NCBI GenBank assembly: GCA_017506865.1
Contig: JAFCMP010000040.1
Coordinates: forward strand, 1 to 64,000
Direction: 5' to 3'
Length of the DNA stretch: 64,000 nucleotides
DNA from: Tribonema minus
Lineage: Eukaryota > Sar > Xanthophyceae > Tribonematales > Tribonemataceae
This document shows, piece after piece, positions 22,301-33,602 of the stretch; position 1 is the stretch's first letter; every line of letters starts with the position of its first letter. The notes below the pieces were generated by a model, which was not told the DNA's origin, ran no database searches, and saw only the letters and a program-made list of their open reading frames with translations. The position numbers and the translations under genes were made by a program.

Positions 22301-25300
22301 TCCACCAACCAAAGCAAATTCGGACCTCACCTGGTCGGAGAGCGAGCCCGGCCGGAAGTAGACATGGCAGCCCGCCGACGCGCTGGACATTGCCTTTGAC
22401 CACTTGAAGTAGCGCAGCAGGCCGGACGCCATACCGGTGTAGCCGGACGCGAAGGCGCCTGCCGCAAGCATTGCGTCTATCTCCTGCCCCATCTGCTCGA
22501 GCAGCAGCGCCCCCTCGGCATCATAATTGTCTGTGCCGCGCTCGACTGACGCGCTGGTGTCGTCACCATCGGAGAACGCGTCGTCGTCGTCGCCGCCGCC
22601 GCCGTCACCGCCGCCGCCGTCGCCGCTGCCGTTGTCGCTGTCGTCAGCAGCGCCGGTCGGCGCGAGCAGCAGCGCGCCGTCCGCGTCACCGTCAGACGCG
22701 TCGCTGCGGGTGGGCGCGCCAGTGTCAGATGACGCGCCGGTCTCGCAGCTGTCGGAGAGCGCGTCGCCTTCATGGTCGTCGTTATCGTCGTCAGCAGAGC
22801 CGGGCAGCACGCGTCGCATCGAGGCTTGCGATGCAACGTCGGGGTCCAACGCGTAGCTGCACATGTACTCGCTGGTGTCGGATGACGCGATGGCCCCGTT
22901 GCTGCTGGCGAGCGCGCCGGCGTCAGCAGAGCCGATCTGAGGGCCGGCCTGCAAATACGGGAGAGAATGAAGAGAAAGTGAGAATAGATACCCGCTACAG
23001 GGGGTGCGGAGTATGCAAAGGCGCTCGTGGTAACGTTGCACTTAGGGTTAGGGTTAAGGTTAGCTGACGTGCTCGCACCGCACAGCCTGTGCCACACGCA
23101 CGTCAGTGTGACGGTTCTTATATAGGCTGCGCAAGTGTTGCGCAACTGTTGGGCTCGCAGCCTAGCAGCGTGGGGCGATTGCAATGGGCAACACACAGAT
23201 GAATTGGCCAAGGCATGCAAGTAGGGTTAGGGTTAGGGTTTACCCTAACCCTAACCCTAACCCTAAATCCTCTTCTGCTCAGCACTCAACAATCATGGTT
23301 TTCACCACTGGTCATCAACATGCTTACAGCCTTCATGCACCATGAGCAATCCACATAAGACTAGGGGCGGTGTGAAAGGCTGATGCGGCAGCGCGCACAA
23401 GAGGGTGCACATGCGTGTGTTGCGGAGCACTGCCATAGCCCTAACCCTAACAGTGCTATTGCAGTAAACAATCCTGGCAAGTACCCTGTGTGTTACGGCG
23501 CGGTCGACGAGGTTCACTATAATCACGTAGCTTCACGCAGGACAAGTGCCTTGAAGTCACCGCTTGTTCTTGATGGTACCAAAGGGTTAGGGTTAGGGTT
23601 AGCTAACCCTAAGGTACCAAAGCGACCCAGCGTCCTCTACAAAGGTAACGTAAGCCAAGAACCACCGCAATCCGCTGAGGTACAAGTGGACGCTACGCGC
23701 GGCACGAACTTCAACTCATGATGCCGGCCGTCAGTCACCGCCGTATCGTACCTGCACGCCCATCGCATCTCCGGCGTCAACAACCGCCGCAGCAGGCTGC
23801 GCAGCCTGCGCGGCGGCTCCATCTGCGGGACGCGCAGATGCCCCCTGCCGCGCACGCTCCAGCGCAGCGGCGCACAACAGGTCCCGCGCCGCCGTCTCGC
23901 TGAGCTGGGCTGGCGCCCCCAGGTTGAGCGCTGGCGCAGGTGCTGCCGAGTTGAGCACTGATGAAGGTGCTGCCGAGCTGAGCGCTGACGCAGGCGCCGC
24001 CAGGTTGAGCACTGGTGAAGGTGCTGCCGAATTGAGCGCTGACGTAGGCGCCACCACGCTGCGCGCCGTGCTAGCGGCAGCAGCGCGCGGCCGGCGGGGC
24101 AGCGCTGCGGCGGCGGCAGCGCATGGCGGAGCTGCAGCGGACGCGGCGCCGGCCCCAGCGCTCAGCATATGCGGGGCAGGCACCGCTGGCGCGTCAATGG
24201 GCAGCGCATCAATCTCAGCGTCAACGCTGTTCAGGTGCTCGCACAGCTGTCTAGTGTCCTTGCGGGCGCTGCGCTCCTCCGATATCTTCCATGAAAGGTC
24301 ATGTGCCAGGGTTTTGAGCTCCTGGTGGCGCGCTCTGCTGTTCGCTACTGCGCCACTGCTGCCGTCCGCGTCGCTGCCGCCGTTGGCGCCGCTGCCGCCG
24401 TCATCACCATCGAAGCGCTGCTGCTGCTGCTGCTGCAGTGACGGGAGCTGCGCGCTGCTGCAACCAGTGCGCGCACCGCTGCCGCTGTCGCCGCCGCCGG
24501 CCCGCTGGTGCTGCTGCCCCTCCCGCTGCGGCGGCGGCGGCGCCAGGCTGAGCGCTGCTGCAGGCGGCACCACAACGGGCGGTGATGATGCTGGAGACGA
24601 TGCTGAATTGCGCAGTGGTCCCTCCGTTGCCGCCGCTGAGCCCAAGTCGGCGGCGCGCGCAGCACTGGCGCCAGTCGTAGCCGGAGCACTGCCGCCAGTG
24701 ACGGGACCAGTGCTGGTGCCGCCGGGGCGCCAATCAGGGGCGGCCACGTTGAGCCGAGCGCTGCTGCTGTTCACAGTCGAAGCACTGCTGCCAGTCGCAG
24801 GCAGAGCGCTGGGGACCCACTCGCGCGCATCGCCAAAGAGCCAGGAGGGCCTGTTGTAGCCGTGTTGCTGAACCGTGCTGCGGACGGTGTGCGGAGCGCT
24901 GCTGCCAGTCGCGCGCGGAACGCTGGGGTGCCACTCGTGCACGCTGCGAGACAGCTGGGAGCGGCCGGTGCCGGCCGGTAGAGCGCTGCTGCGGGCGGCG
25001 CGCGGAGCGCTGCTGTCAACGGATGGCTGAGCGCTGCTGCTGCGGGTGGCTCGCGAGCTGCTGCTGCTGCTGCGTGGCGGCGATGTGGCGATAGGCGCGC
25101 GCTCTGGCGTCATCTTGATGCTCGTCGACTCGTCACCCGCAGTGCACGGCGTCTCTTCCGCCGCAGGCGCCTGTCGCATCAGCACGAGCGCATGTGCGTG
25201 GTCAGAGTGATGATGTGATAGCACCTGCATATGGTACAGTATACATGGTATGGTCTGCTGCACAAGTGCCGGGGGCATCGTGCTGCGACCAGGATGAGGA

Positions 25301-28300
25301 TGAACGAAGCCCGCGCATGCCACTGTCCTAAGCATAACCATGGCATTCATTCACATGGGCGGTTGGCACCATACTTGCATACATGTGCTTGCGTGATGCA
25401 GGGGTAGACTCACACCATAACCCTCGGTGCCAGTGGCGCCGAAGCAGCAAGCGCGCACCGCCATGCAGATCAACAGTAACTTGGACATTGACTTCAAGGA
25501 CCTGACCATGAGCTCCAAGGCAGACCAGGTCAACGTCATTGCTGGCAATCGCGCGCCGCCATGCCAGTGATGACGTCAACATCAACTTCAACATTAACTT
25601 CAATGACCATGAGGCGGACGAAGAGTCCAACAATACAGTTGAAGTGTTCGCGCCTCAACAATGGGTGTTGCAGTGCAAAGCCACGCAAGCGAGCTGCGCT
25701 GCACAAATAAACGCGGCAACGTACCTTGACGTCCAGGCTCTCCGTAGGCGCCACTTCACACTCAATCAGGGCCCGAGGCGGCGACGCAGCGCGCAGCTGC
25801 CGCAGCGGCAGCGGCCCCTCTGCTGCCGCGTCCGGCGCGCTGGGCGTTGGCGGCAGCAGGGCGTCGCGGTACAGCCAAGACGGCCGCCGCGGCCGAAACA
25901 CATCGTCTACTAATGTGGCCATTGACGCCGCTAGGAAGGTGCTCTGCAGCGGGGGTGGCGCTGTCGTCTCCTCTGGCATGCACCACGTGCTGACGGTTGG
26001 GCGCCGGGTGTGCGGCGGTGACGACGTGTGCATCACCAGCGATTGCGCGTCGAAGGTCATCAGCGCCGCCTCCGTCTTGTTCTCTAGCACCTGCGGGGCA
26101 GTGCAAGAAGAATTGGGGTTTAGAAGCGGCATGCTCTACCACGCATGTTGACCAATGGCATGCATGACACACAATGCTGGTGAATCATGCAACCCTGGAG
26201 ATGGCAGTGACTGCGCCAGCTGCAGAGTCTGTGATTGTGCATTACACGTCGTAAGCAGAGCACACCGGCAGAGAGTTAACAGTGATGCCTTTCTAGAGGC
26301 AATATTGCAGTTGCTGAACTCCAGGCAAGTCAGAAATGATATCACCCTGCTACATGCTCATGTCTCGGAGCACAACCAGCCAGAAATGCATCCAGGGAAA
26401 TGATGAGCAGCCTACTGAACAAACGGCATAATGTGGTGAGCCCTACTGACAGTGTGTACACAGGCGGCACATGCGCAGATGACGCACCTCCAGGTTGAGC
26501 ATCGCTGACACCGCAGCCGCCACTGGCTCGCTCTCGCGCTCTCGCAGCACATCTGGCGTCTTGCGCGAAGTGCGCAGCGGCCGCGGCGGCGACGCCAGCT
26601 GCAGCACATCTGGCGTCGTGCTCGAAGTGCGCAGCAGCAGCGGCCGCGGCGGCGACACCAGCTGCAGCACCTCTGGCGTCCTGCTGGGGGTCCCGAGGTG
26701 CAGCACGAAGCTGTCGTGCTGCAGCAGCACTGGCGATTGCGGCAGCGCCGTCTCCAACGCCGATGCAGGAGTGCTGAAGTCGAGCCTGAATGCGCACGGC
26801 GGCGTACGCGGCGGCGACACCTGCAGCACCATGCGAGCCACCGCACCGGAAGGCGCCGCTGTGGGGGTCGTCCTGGGCAGCGTGTCGAAGGGCAGCGCCG
26901 CAGCCGCAGCGCGCGGCAGCTCCTGCAGCAGCGGCGCGTTGCGCGCTTGCGGCAGCGGCGTGCAAACGGACACCACCGCGCACGCAAGCGCAGGCGGGCC
27001 ATAGCTGCGGGCTGCCTGTAGCTCCCACTGGAAGCGCTGCGGGCGACGTCGGCTCGCAGGCGTGGGTGGCAGTGACGCCGGAGGCGGCAGCAGCGGCGAA
27101 GCCATAGGCAGCACCGTGAGGCTCAGGTGGGAGTGCACGCGCCGCAGTGGCATCTCCTGCACCGGGCTGGGTGTGCGCAGCAGGGCCTTGACCATTGGCA
27201 GGCAGCTGCTTGCCGCGTCCTCAGGTGTCTGTTGCAGAGTAGCACAGTGGAGGCGGAAGTGGTTGAGGGTGCTTTGTCTGCATGGTCGTGATGGGATTGG
27301 GCATTGCGGTGCGAGTATACATGTACTACAGAAGTATGCAGTAAGCCTGCCTCATGCATATATGGAGCTCCAAAGGCAGACCAGATGTTGTGACCCTGTT
27401 GTGGATGCTGGTGATTGCGTTGTGGAGCTCTGCAGATGCATTATGGCGTGGTGCCGCACGCAGCAAGTATGCTGTAGTAGCATCGCTCAGAGATGAGTGA
27501 ACCAAACGTGTTGAACTTGAAGTTGAGCGGCTTCCTGTCGCACATGCAAAGAATGAAGAGCCCCTGTGCCCGATTGGCTGATGGCATCATGCAGCGCACG
27601 GCATGTACTAACACGACGCCATCATCAACGCATTAGGACTGCTGAGAGATCAGACCACTGCTCAAAGGCTGTTATGTACGCACACAAGGACACAGCAGCA
27701 CACAGCAGGTGTTCCCACATTGCACGCAGCACATTAACACAGTCACACACCTCAACGGCGCTGTCGAGCATCGAGGAAGTCGCCGTCTCCTCCTCCTCCT
27801 CCATGTGCACGTCTTCAATCCTCACCGGCAGCACCCTGAGCAGCAGCGGCGCGTCAGTCTTCCGCGCCGCACGCAGCGGGCTCCATCGCTGCCCTGGCTC
27901 AGTGCGCAGCAGCCGCGGCACCGTCGTCGTGGACATGCGGGGCGCGAGGAAGGGCTGCGCCATGACGTTGCTTGGCAGCGGCAGCAGGCGTGGCCGCACG
28001 CTGTTGTTGACCTGTTGCACAGAGCAAGAGGAGGTGGTCAGGGAGGGTAGCGCTGACGGTGCGTTAGCTGCGCTCTGTTGGTCTGCAGGAAGTGTGTAAG
28101 TGTGAAAGAGGAAGCTCGAAGCACACGCGTGTCCTACATAGGTCTAAGCTGCAGCTCCACACATGTTTTTGACACCATGCATGTTGTGTGAGTCTTGGCC
28201 ATGGAAGGTATTGCAGTTGTACTACAGTACGCAGTGCACCGAATGCTGCCTGACCCGGATGCAAATGCTGCCTGATCCCCATCCCTTACCCTTGACCTGA

Positions 28301-31300
28301 TTCTGACTCTACCAGCAGTACCTCACACACATGTGATTGCATATGCATGCTGTAGCGTACCTCCACGCCGACGGTCTTCTTGGCCACACCCATAGGCTGC
28401 GCAGGCAGCATGCCCTCACACGTGACGCGCGGTGTGTGCGGCGGCGATGACGTGTGCAGCACCAGCGAACGCGCGTCGAAGGTCATCGGCGCCGCCTCCG
28501 TCTTGTTCTCCGGCACCTGCGCGGCAGTGCAAAAGAGATGGGGGTTCAGAAGTGGCTTTCGGTGGTATGTGCATATGCCACTCTCTGATATTGGTCAACC
28601 AACTCTCTGATGTTGGTCAACAAACATCATGTACAATACAAACACAGTGCAGCATGGCACAAGAAACATGCACCGAAGGCATGAACAGAAAGCCCAACTC
28701 ATCCCGTAAAGCTACTGATAGCATCCACCCAGCAAATGGAACAGCAAGGATCAAATTCACTTCAAACGTCAACATCAGACCAACCATGAGGCGTTGATGA
28801 GTAAAGCAGTGAATGTCAAAAGACACGCAGTTTGGCACCAGTAGGGAGACCGAGGCCGTACGCTGGACTGCAAGATGCGTTGTGTCAACGTGGCTACGTA
28901 CCTCAAGATCCCAGTAACCTGCCGAAGTGACTCGAAACTCGACTTGAGCCCGCGGCTGCGACGCGATGCGCAGCTCCTGCAGCGGCGAAGGCGGCAGCGG
29001 CATGTCGCATTCCGCGTCTGACACGCTGACGGCTGCCAGCAGGGCCTTCGGCTGCGTGTCTGTCTTGCCCTGGATCACCTGCGTTGCAGTGTAAGAAGAA
29101 AATTCATCGTTGTTTAGAAGCAGCCCGTGGTGATAGATATAGCAGCCTGTGTCTCAAAGTGATGGCAGTCAACAGCATGCGTCACTAACACTAGTTCTAC
29201 AATGGCCAAGAGTCGGCGGCTGCATGCGCTTATTTTGACGTTCAAATGGCTCTGCCCATCATACCCGCTTCACGTATACTCTGTGATTATGCATGACATG
29301 TGGCACACGGCGTGCAGCGCCAGAGGCTGCAAAGTAACATGCTGTTTTGCTGATGACACTGAAGCTGTTGCACTCTACGCTAGGCAGCCATAACATCAGA
29401 CATCCTTACAAATGTATACTTCGAAGTATGTCACAAGGCAGTTGTAATGATCTCAAAAACAAGCAATTGAAGTAGGTCGAGCCGTACCAGCTGGTCTCAT
29501 GAGCCGTACTACACATGCTGTGACACATGATAATGGCTTACCTCCAGTTGGGTCTTCGTCACCGCTGGCGCACTCTCGCGCTTGAACGCCACTTGAGCCA
29601 GGGTCGCTATGCGCAGCGGCCGCAGCGGCGATGCCACCAGCTGCATCGTCGCCACCAACATGTCGGGCCTGCAGGAGCGCAGAGCGCGGCAGTCGTGGAA
29701 CATGTCCTTCATCCCCTTGGGCTGACAAGGGCGCACCGGCAGGACTGGCTCCAGTGTCAGCTGCTGTGGCTTCGGCGCAAGCTGCTGCGTGCTGAACGTC
29801 CGCAGGACGCGCGGTGGCATAAACGACGGCAACACCTGTGGCTGCATGCGGGGCGCACCGGAGCACGCCGCCATGGGCGGATCGCACTGCAGCAGCAGAG
29901 TTGAAGTTGAAGTTGTGGTGCTCCGCGTCCCGGGTGACGTGCCAAAAGACAGCGCCGCCGCCGCAAAGCGCAGCACCTCCTGCAGCAGTTGCGCATCGAG
30001 CACCACGCGCAGTGTGCCGAAGGACTCCGCCGCAGCACTGCTCAGCAACATGCGCGTCCCGGGCGGCGTGTTGAAAGGCAGCGCCGCCGCCGCCGCATCG
30101 CGCACTGCCGCCTGCAGCAGCTGCGCAAGCGGCAGCCGTGAGTCTCCAGTTCCAGGCGGTGCGCGGAACGAAAGCGCCGCCAGCAGCCCCACAGCGAGCA
30201 CGCGAAGTACGGGCGAGTTGAGCACTGTGCACACCAGCGCAGGCAGGTCGATGCGGCCCGCCTCCAGCACCCACTGGCGGCGCTGCGGGCTCTGTCGCCT
30301 GAAGCGCGTGAGCTGCTGCAACGCTGGCAGCGGCGACAGCGGCAGCGCCGCAGTCAGCGCCGTGCGGATCGCGGTGAAGTGCGGCAGCTCCATGTGCTGC
30401 GGCGAGAGCTGCTGCAGCATGTTGGCCAGTAGCATGTTGACTGAAGGCAGAAAGTGTCGTGGCGACTGCGGCTCCTCCTCGATCAGCTCGAGAGTGCCGT
30501 GTAGCGGCGCTGGCGCCGGTGGCTGTGTCAGCTCTGTGTCCAGCACCATCACCTGCCTGCCGATCGCCCGCTCTGTCTCCATGACGGAGGAGTTCAAACG
30601 CTGAGCGCTGGGGTAGGGCACGTGGTGCGGCGGCGATGGCGGCACTGCGCTGGGCGCTGCTGTTCCCAGAGTGCACGGCAAGTCAACCATCACCAGCTGC
30701 TGACTGCGCGGCACCATCTTTGCCTCGACCTCACACGCCTCTTGCACAGCGGCACAGCGCAGGCAGACAAGCGGGGGAGGTCAAGATGTGACATGTCTGC
30801 GTGGCTGTTTACATGGAGCCTAAGCCACCCGTCATTTTGCGTGCTGGGACAGCAGTGGTGAGTCATAATGCAAGGTCACGCCTAGCTGAACAAAAATGTA
30901 CCTCAATGCCCCTGGCACTTGTGCAGAAGATGATGACATCTTGCCATGTCTGTCGCACTGCATAGGCAAGCTTGTCAAAGTGCTTGGTGTCATGTTGCGC
31001 ATGCTGAATCGGCGCATTGCTCAGTGATGCCTGCATCAACTTGTTGCTGCAATCAGGGACCTTGAACTTTGCGCAGGTTTTGAGTTGATACGCTTCACTG
31101 AGACAACCTGCGCACAGCTTCATACATGAGTTCCTGATACATGCACACTGATTGGTGGCATCACTCAGCGAGCATTCATCAATTTGTTGAAGTTGAAGTT
31201 GAGCACTGGTGACACACATGCCTTATTACCGTGACCTGACCGTGAGGAGCCGTATGCCCAATTAGCTACTGCATGCCCGTGCTGCAGCAGAAGGCACATC

Positions 31301-33356
31301 TTTAGCTGACACTACATATAGTGCACGAGAGAGAAGGTCACTACGCAGAGGATGTAAGCACACGCGGCACAGCAACATGGCGGCCTCTGATGGGCATTCT
31401 CACGTTGCACACAGCGCGCATGAGTGTACACATTGTGACGCACCTCAACAGGGCCGCCACACATGAAGTCAGCCGCCGTCTCCTCCTCCTCCTCCTCCTC
31501 CTCCTCCACCACGTGAAGGTCTTCTATCACCACCGGCAGCCGCCTGAGCAGCAGCGGCGCGTCAGCCTTCCGCGCCGCGCGCTGCGGGCTCCGTCGCTGC
31601 CCCATCTCAGTGCGCAGCAGACGCGGCACCGTGGTGGCCATGCGCGGTGCGCGGAAGGGCTGCGCCGGTACGTCGCTCGGCAGCGGCAGCGGGCACGGCC
31701 GCATGTGGTGCATCTTGGGCGACGAGGCGCAGGACAGCAGCGCCGTGTGTGGCGCCTGCGGCGGCAGCTGCGGCGTGCTCCTGCGCATAGCCGTCGCCAT
31801 GTCGAAAACCGGCGATGGAGCGTGCGAAGACGGCCGCCGCGGCCCAAGCGCCGTCTCTAGGAAGTTGGCCATTGACGCCGACCTGACAGCGCTCTGCAGC
31901 GCAGGTGGCGATGTCGTGTCCAGCAGCAGCGACATAGTGCGCGGCAGCTGCGGCGTGCTCTTGCGCGTAGCGGTCGTCATGTTGAAGAGCGGCGCCGCAA
32001 CGCGCGGCGACATGTTGTTGCTCGTGATGACGGGCATGTCGAAGGCCTGTTGCGCAGAGCAAGAGGAGGTGCTCAGGGGGTTAGCGCTCAGGGTGCATTT
32101 GCTGCGCTCTGTTGATCAACAGGAAGTGTTTCATGAATGCTGCTGGAATCAGGAAGCGCAAAGAAAACGCATGTTCTACCTCCATGTAGATAGATGTGCA
32201 CAGCTCAATGGCATTGCTCCACACATGTTCTAGACATCATGGAACTATTGTGAGCCTTTGCCATGGAAGGTATTGCAAGCGCACTTCAGTATGCAGTGCA
32301 CATGAATGCTGTCTGACCCTTTGCCCTTTACCCTCACCTTCAATTCTGATCCTACCTCACACCCTGCTCACACATGCTTGCTGTGACGTACCTCCACGCC
32401 GACGGAGGTCCTGGCCAAAGTCATGCGCTGCGCGGCAGGCATGCCCTCACACGTGAGCAGCAGCGGCCGCGGCGACGTTGATTCCATGGGCAGTGTCGGC
32501 CACTGCGTCTTCATCCTTCTGGCCGGCGCCGTGAAGTTGAACACAGCCGGCGCACGACGCTCCAGCAGCAGCGCCTCAGCCGCTCCGCACTGCGCGCTTG
32601 ACGGCAGCGCTGCGTCGGCGCTGAGCAGCAGCTGCGTCGTGCCCGCGGGCGGCTGCGCAAGCACGGCAAGGACACCGCGAAGCGTGCGCGAGTCCAGCTC
32701 CATGTGCAGCGTGGGCAGCCCATGCACACTGCACTCCAGCAGCACTGCCGCATCGCCCGGCAGCAGCGGCGGCACACGCGCTCCTGTTGCGGTCACCTCG
32801 CGCACGCAGAGCAGCACGGCCGCAAGCTGACGCATGTGCATCCCCATCTCCTGAACCGCCAACAGGATCCGGCGCAGCTGGCGTGCATCCGCTGCGCTGC
32901 ACTCGACGCGGATGCGCAGGAGCTGGTTGTTGAGCACTGTCGCCACATGGTAGTACTGTTGCTGGAGTGCAGACGCAGGCAGTGGCGACCCAGGCAGCGG
33001 CGACGCCGACTGTACGATCAAGACCTCCAGAAGGCGCCGGCGGAACGGCACTATCTCCACGCACTCCGTTGCTACGGTAATGCTGGGCGATAGCTGCTGC
33101 TGCTGTGGCACGATACTCGGCGTGTTACGTGGCGGCAGAGGGAGCTGCGGCGTTGGTGGACTGTCGCGAACAAGCGCCTGCGCCTGCCTTAGCACGCGCG
33201 CCGGAGACAACTCCACGTTGATCGCCCGGACATGCCTGCGACGCAGCTGCGGAGCGCTGCTGCAGCGCAGGGACCGCGGCACCTCGAGGAAGGCGACGTG
33301 AAGGCGAGGAAGGGGCAGCAGCGGCATAAGCGCAATGGCTTCAGCCAGGGGCATGC
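19378..33356 (-). CDS. Giant modular low-complexity protein (Gln/Pro repeats, duplicated exon cassette)
   Basis: Most exons fit by phase on the minus strand: 33356-32392, 32046-31444, one ending at 30902, 30738-29542, 29078-28902, 28516-28361, 28011-27751, 27228-26488, 26090-25725, one ending at 25414, 25224-23752, 22948-22331 and 21897-19378 (TGA). Together they give roughly 3,000 residues. Nearly all internal boundaries are phase 0. The central exons are Pro/Leu/Arg-rich modules that recur in two tandem cassettes (for example PENKTEAAPMTFDARSLV, VPRLLRTE, DAPLLLR). Exon 25224-23752 has Ala/Pro repeats and a likely coiled coil (LKTLAHDLSWKISEERSARK). Exon 22948-22331 is Asp/Gly/Ser-rich and ends near LLRYFKWSKAMSS. 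The last exon begins DDSGPCGVILFYAYPP and then enters Gln/Pro and Gln/Arg arrays. I recognise no family. It could be two genes; the exons ending at 30902 and 25414 are uncertain. Exons further upstream are phase-compatible, so the start may lie beyond 33.4 kb. Confidence 0.55.
19400..20350 (-). repeat. Three ~80-residue coding repeats (Ala/Gln/Arg-rich)
   Basis: The C-terminal part of the giant protein holds three copies of a unit running PVV(R/P)...AAAAA...NARGH, a Pro/Gln stretch, HY(D/H), a Gln-rich stretch, a GREGQQ-like motif in the first two, and a Pro-rich end (PAPQPAN in the first two, PAPKRPAHG in the last). DNA-level CTG/CGG triplet richness makes this a likely length-variable array. 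Confidence 0.85.
20390..21560 (-). repeat. Nine-copy Gln/Pro coding repeat
   Basis: Nine units are read on the minus strand. Each contains a PAPAMA(G/V)Q core, QQQ(E/A)P(V/L)LAP, a poly-Pro run, YQDAQ, a poly-Gln run and often HFMVPP. Adjacent units 2 and 3 are nearly identical, which suggests recent unequal exchange. The DNA is composed of (CTG)n and (CGG)n triplet runs. Confidence 0.9.
23041..23062 (+). repeat. Short TTAGGG-like tract
   Basis: TTAGGGTTAGGGTTAAGGTTA lies in the intron between 22949 and 23751 of the giant gene, near two larger telomere-like blocks. Confidence 0.9.
23222..23267. repeat. Inverted interstitial telomere-like block
   Basis: (TTAGGG)3 is followed, after a short junction (GGGTTTACCC), by (CCCTAA)4. 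The two arms are complementary and can form a hairpin. It is intronic in the giant gene. Confidence 0.95.
23575..23622. repeat. Telomere-like insertion flanked by 10-bp direct repeats
   Basis: GGTACCAAAG occurs at 23575-23584 and again at 23613-23622. Between them are 28 bp of (GGTTAG)n ending in the perfect palindrome TTAGGGTTAGCTAACCCTAA. This looks like an insertion with a target-site duplication. Confidence 0.85.
25725..28520 (-). repeat. Exon cassette, copy 2 of a tandem intragenic duplication
   Basis: Exons 28516-28361, 28011-27751, 27228-26488 and 26090-25725 correspond in order to sequences in 32.4-28.9 kb. The intron at 28012-28360 still aligns with 32047-32391 at the DNA level, for example GCCATGGAAGGTATTGCA and GTACCTCCACGCCGACGG. 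The first exon is a mosaic: its start matches exon 26090-25725 and its end matches the end of exon 33356-32392. Confidence 0.8.
28902..32440 (-). repeat. Exon cassette, copy 1 of a tandem intragenic duplication
   Basis: This partner of 25725-28520 includes the end of exon 33356-32392 and exons 32046-31444, 30738-29542 and 29078-28902. Matched pairs include VPRLLRTEMGQRRSPQRAAR with VPRLLRTEPGQRWSPLRAAR, and RSPQRRQWVLEA with RRPQRFQWELQA. Confidence 0.8.
29413..29431. repeat. Short palindrome GTATACTTCGAAGTATG
   Basis: One of a recurring set of near-palindromes in this part of the window. Relatives are at 34201-34217 (GTATACTTTGAAGTATG), about 37408-37423 and about 37889-37903. All lie in likely introns. 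No function is recognised. Confidence 0.8.
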
Positions 33357-33602
33357 CTGCATGGAGGGGTAGAGACAAGGGCGAGAGGCTGCGTGTGCTC
33401 AGTACTGGGGGTTCAGCACATAGAATGTTGGGTATGGCCAGTGACCAGGTACTCATGTACTGCACACTGGCAATGGCTCCAAGAAGGGAATAATATGCTA
33501 AAGTCTACGTCTCATTCAAGGCAATAGCTGGCATCTTAGTCATTGCAATCAGAATGCAGGATCTTACACATAACGTTTATATGTCATGCACACTCAATGT
33601 AC

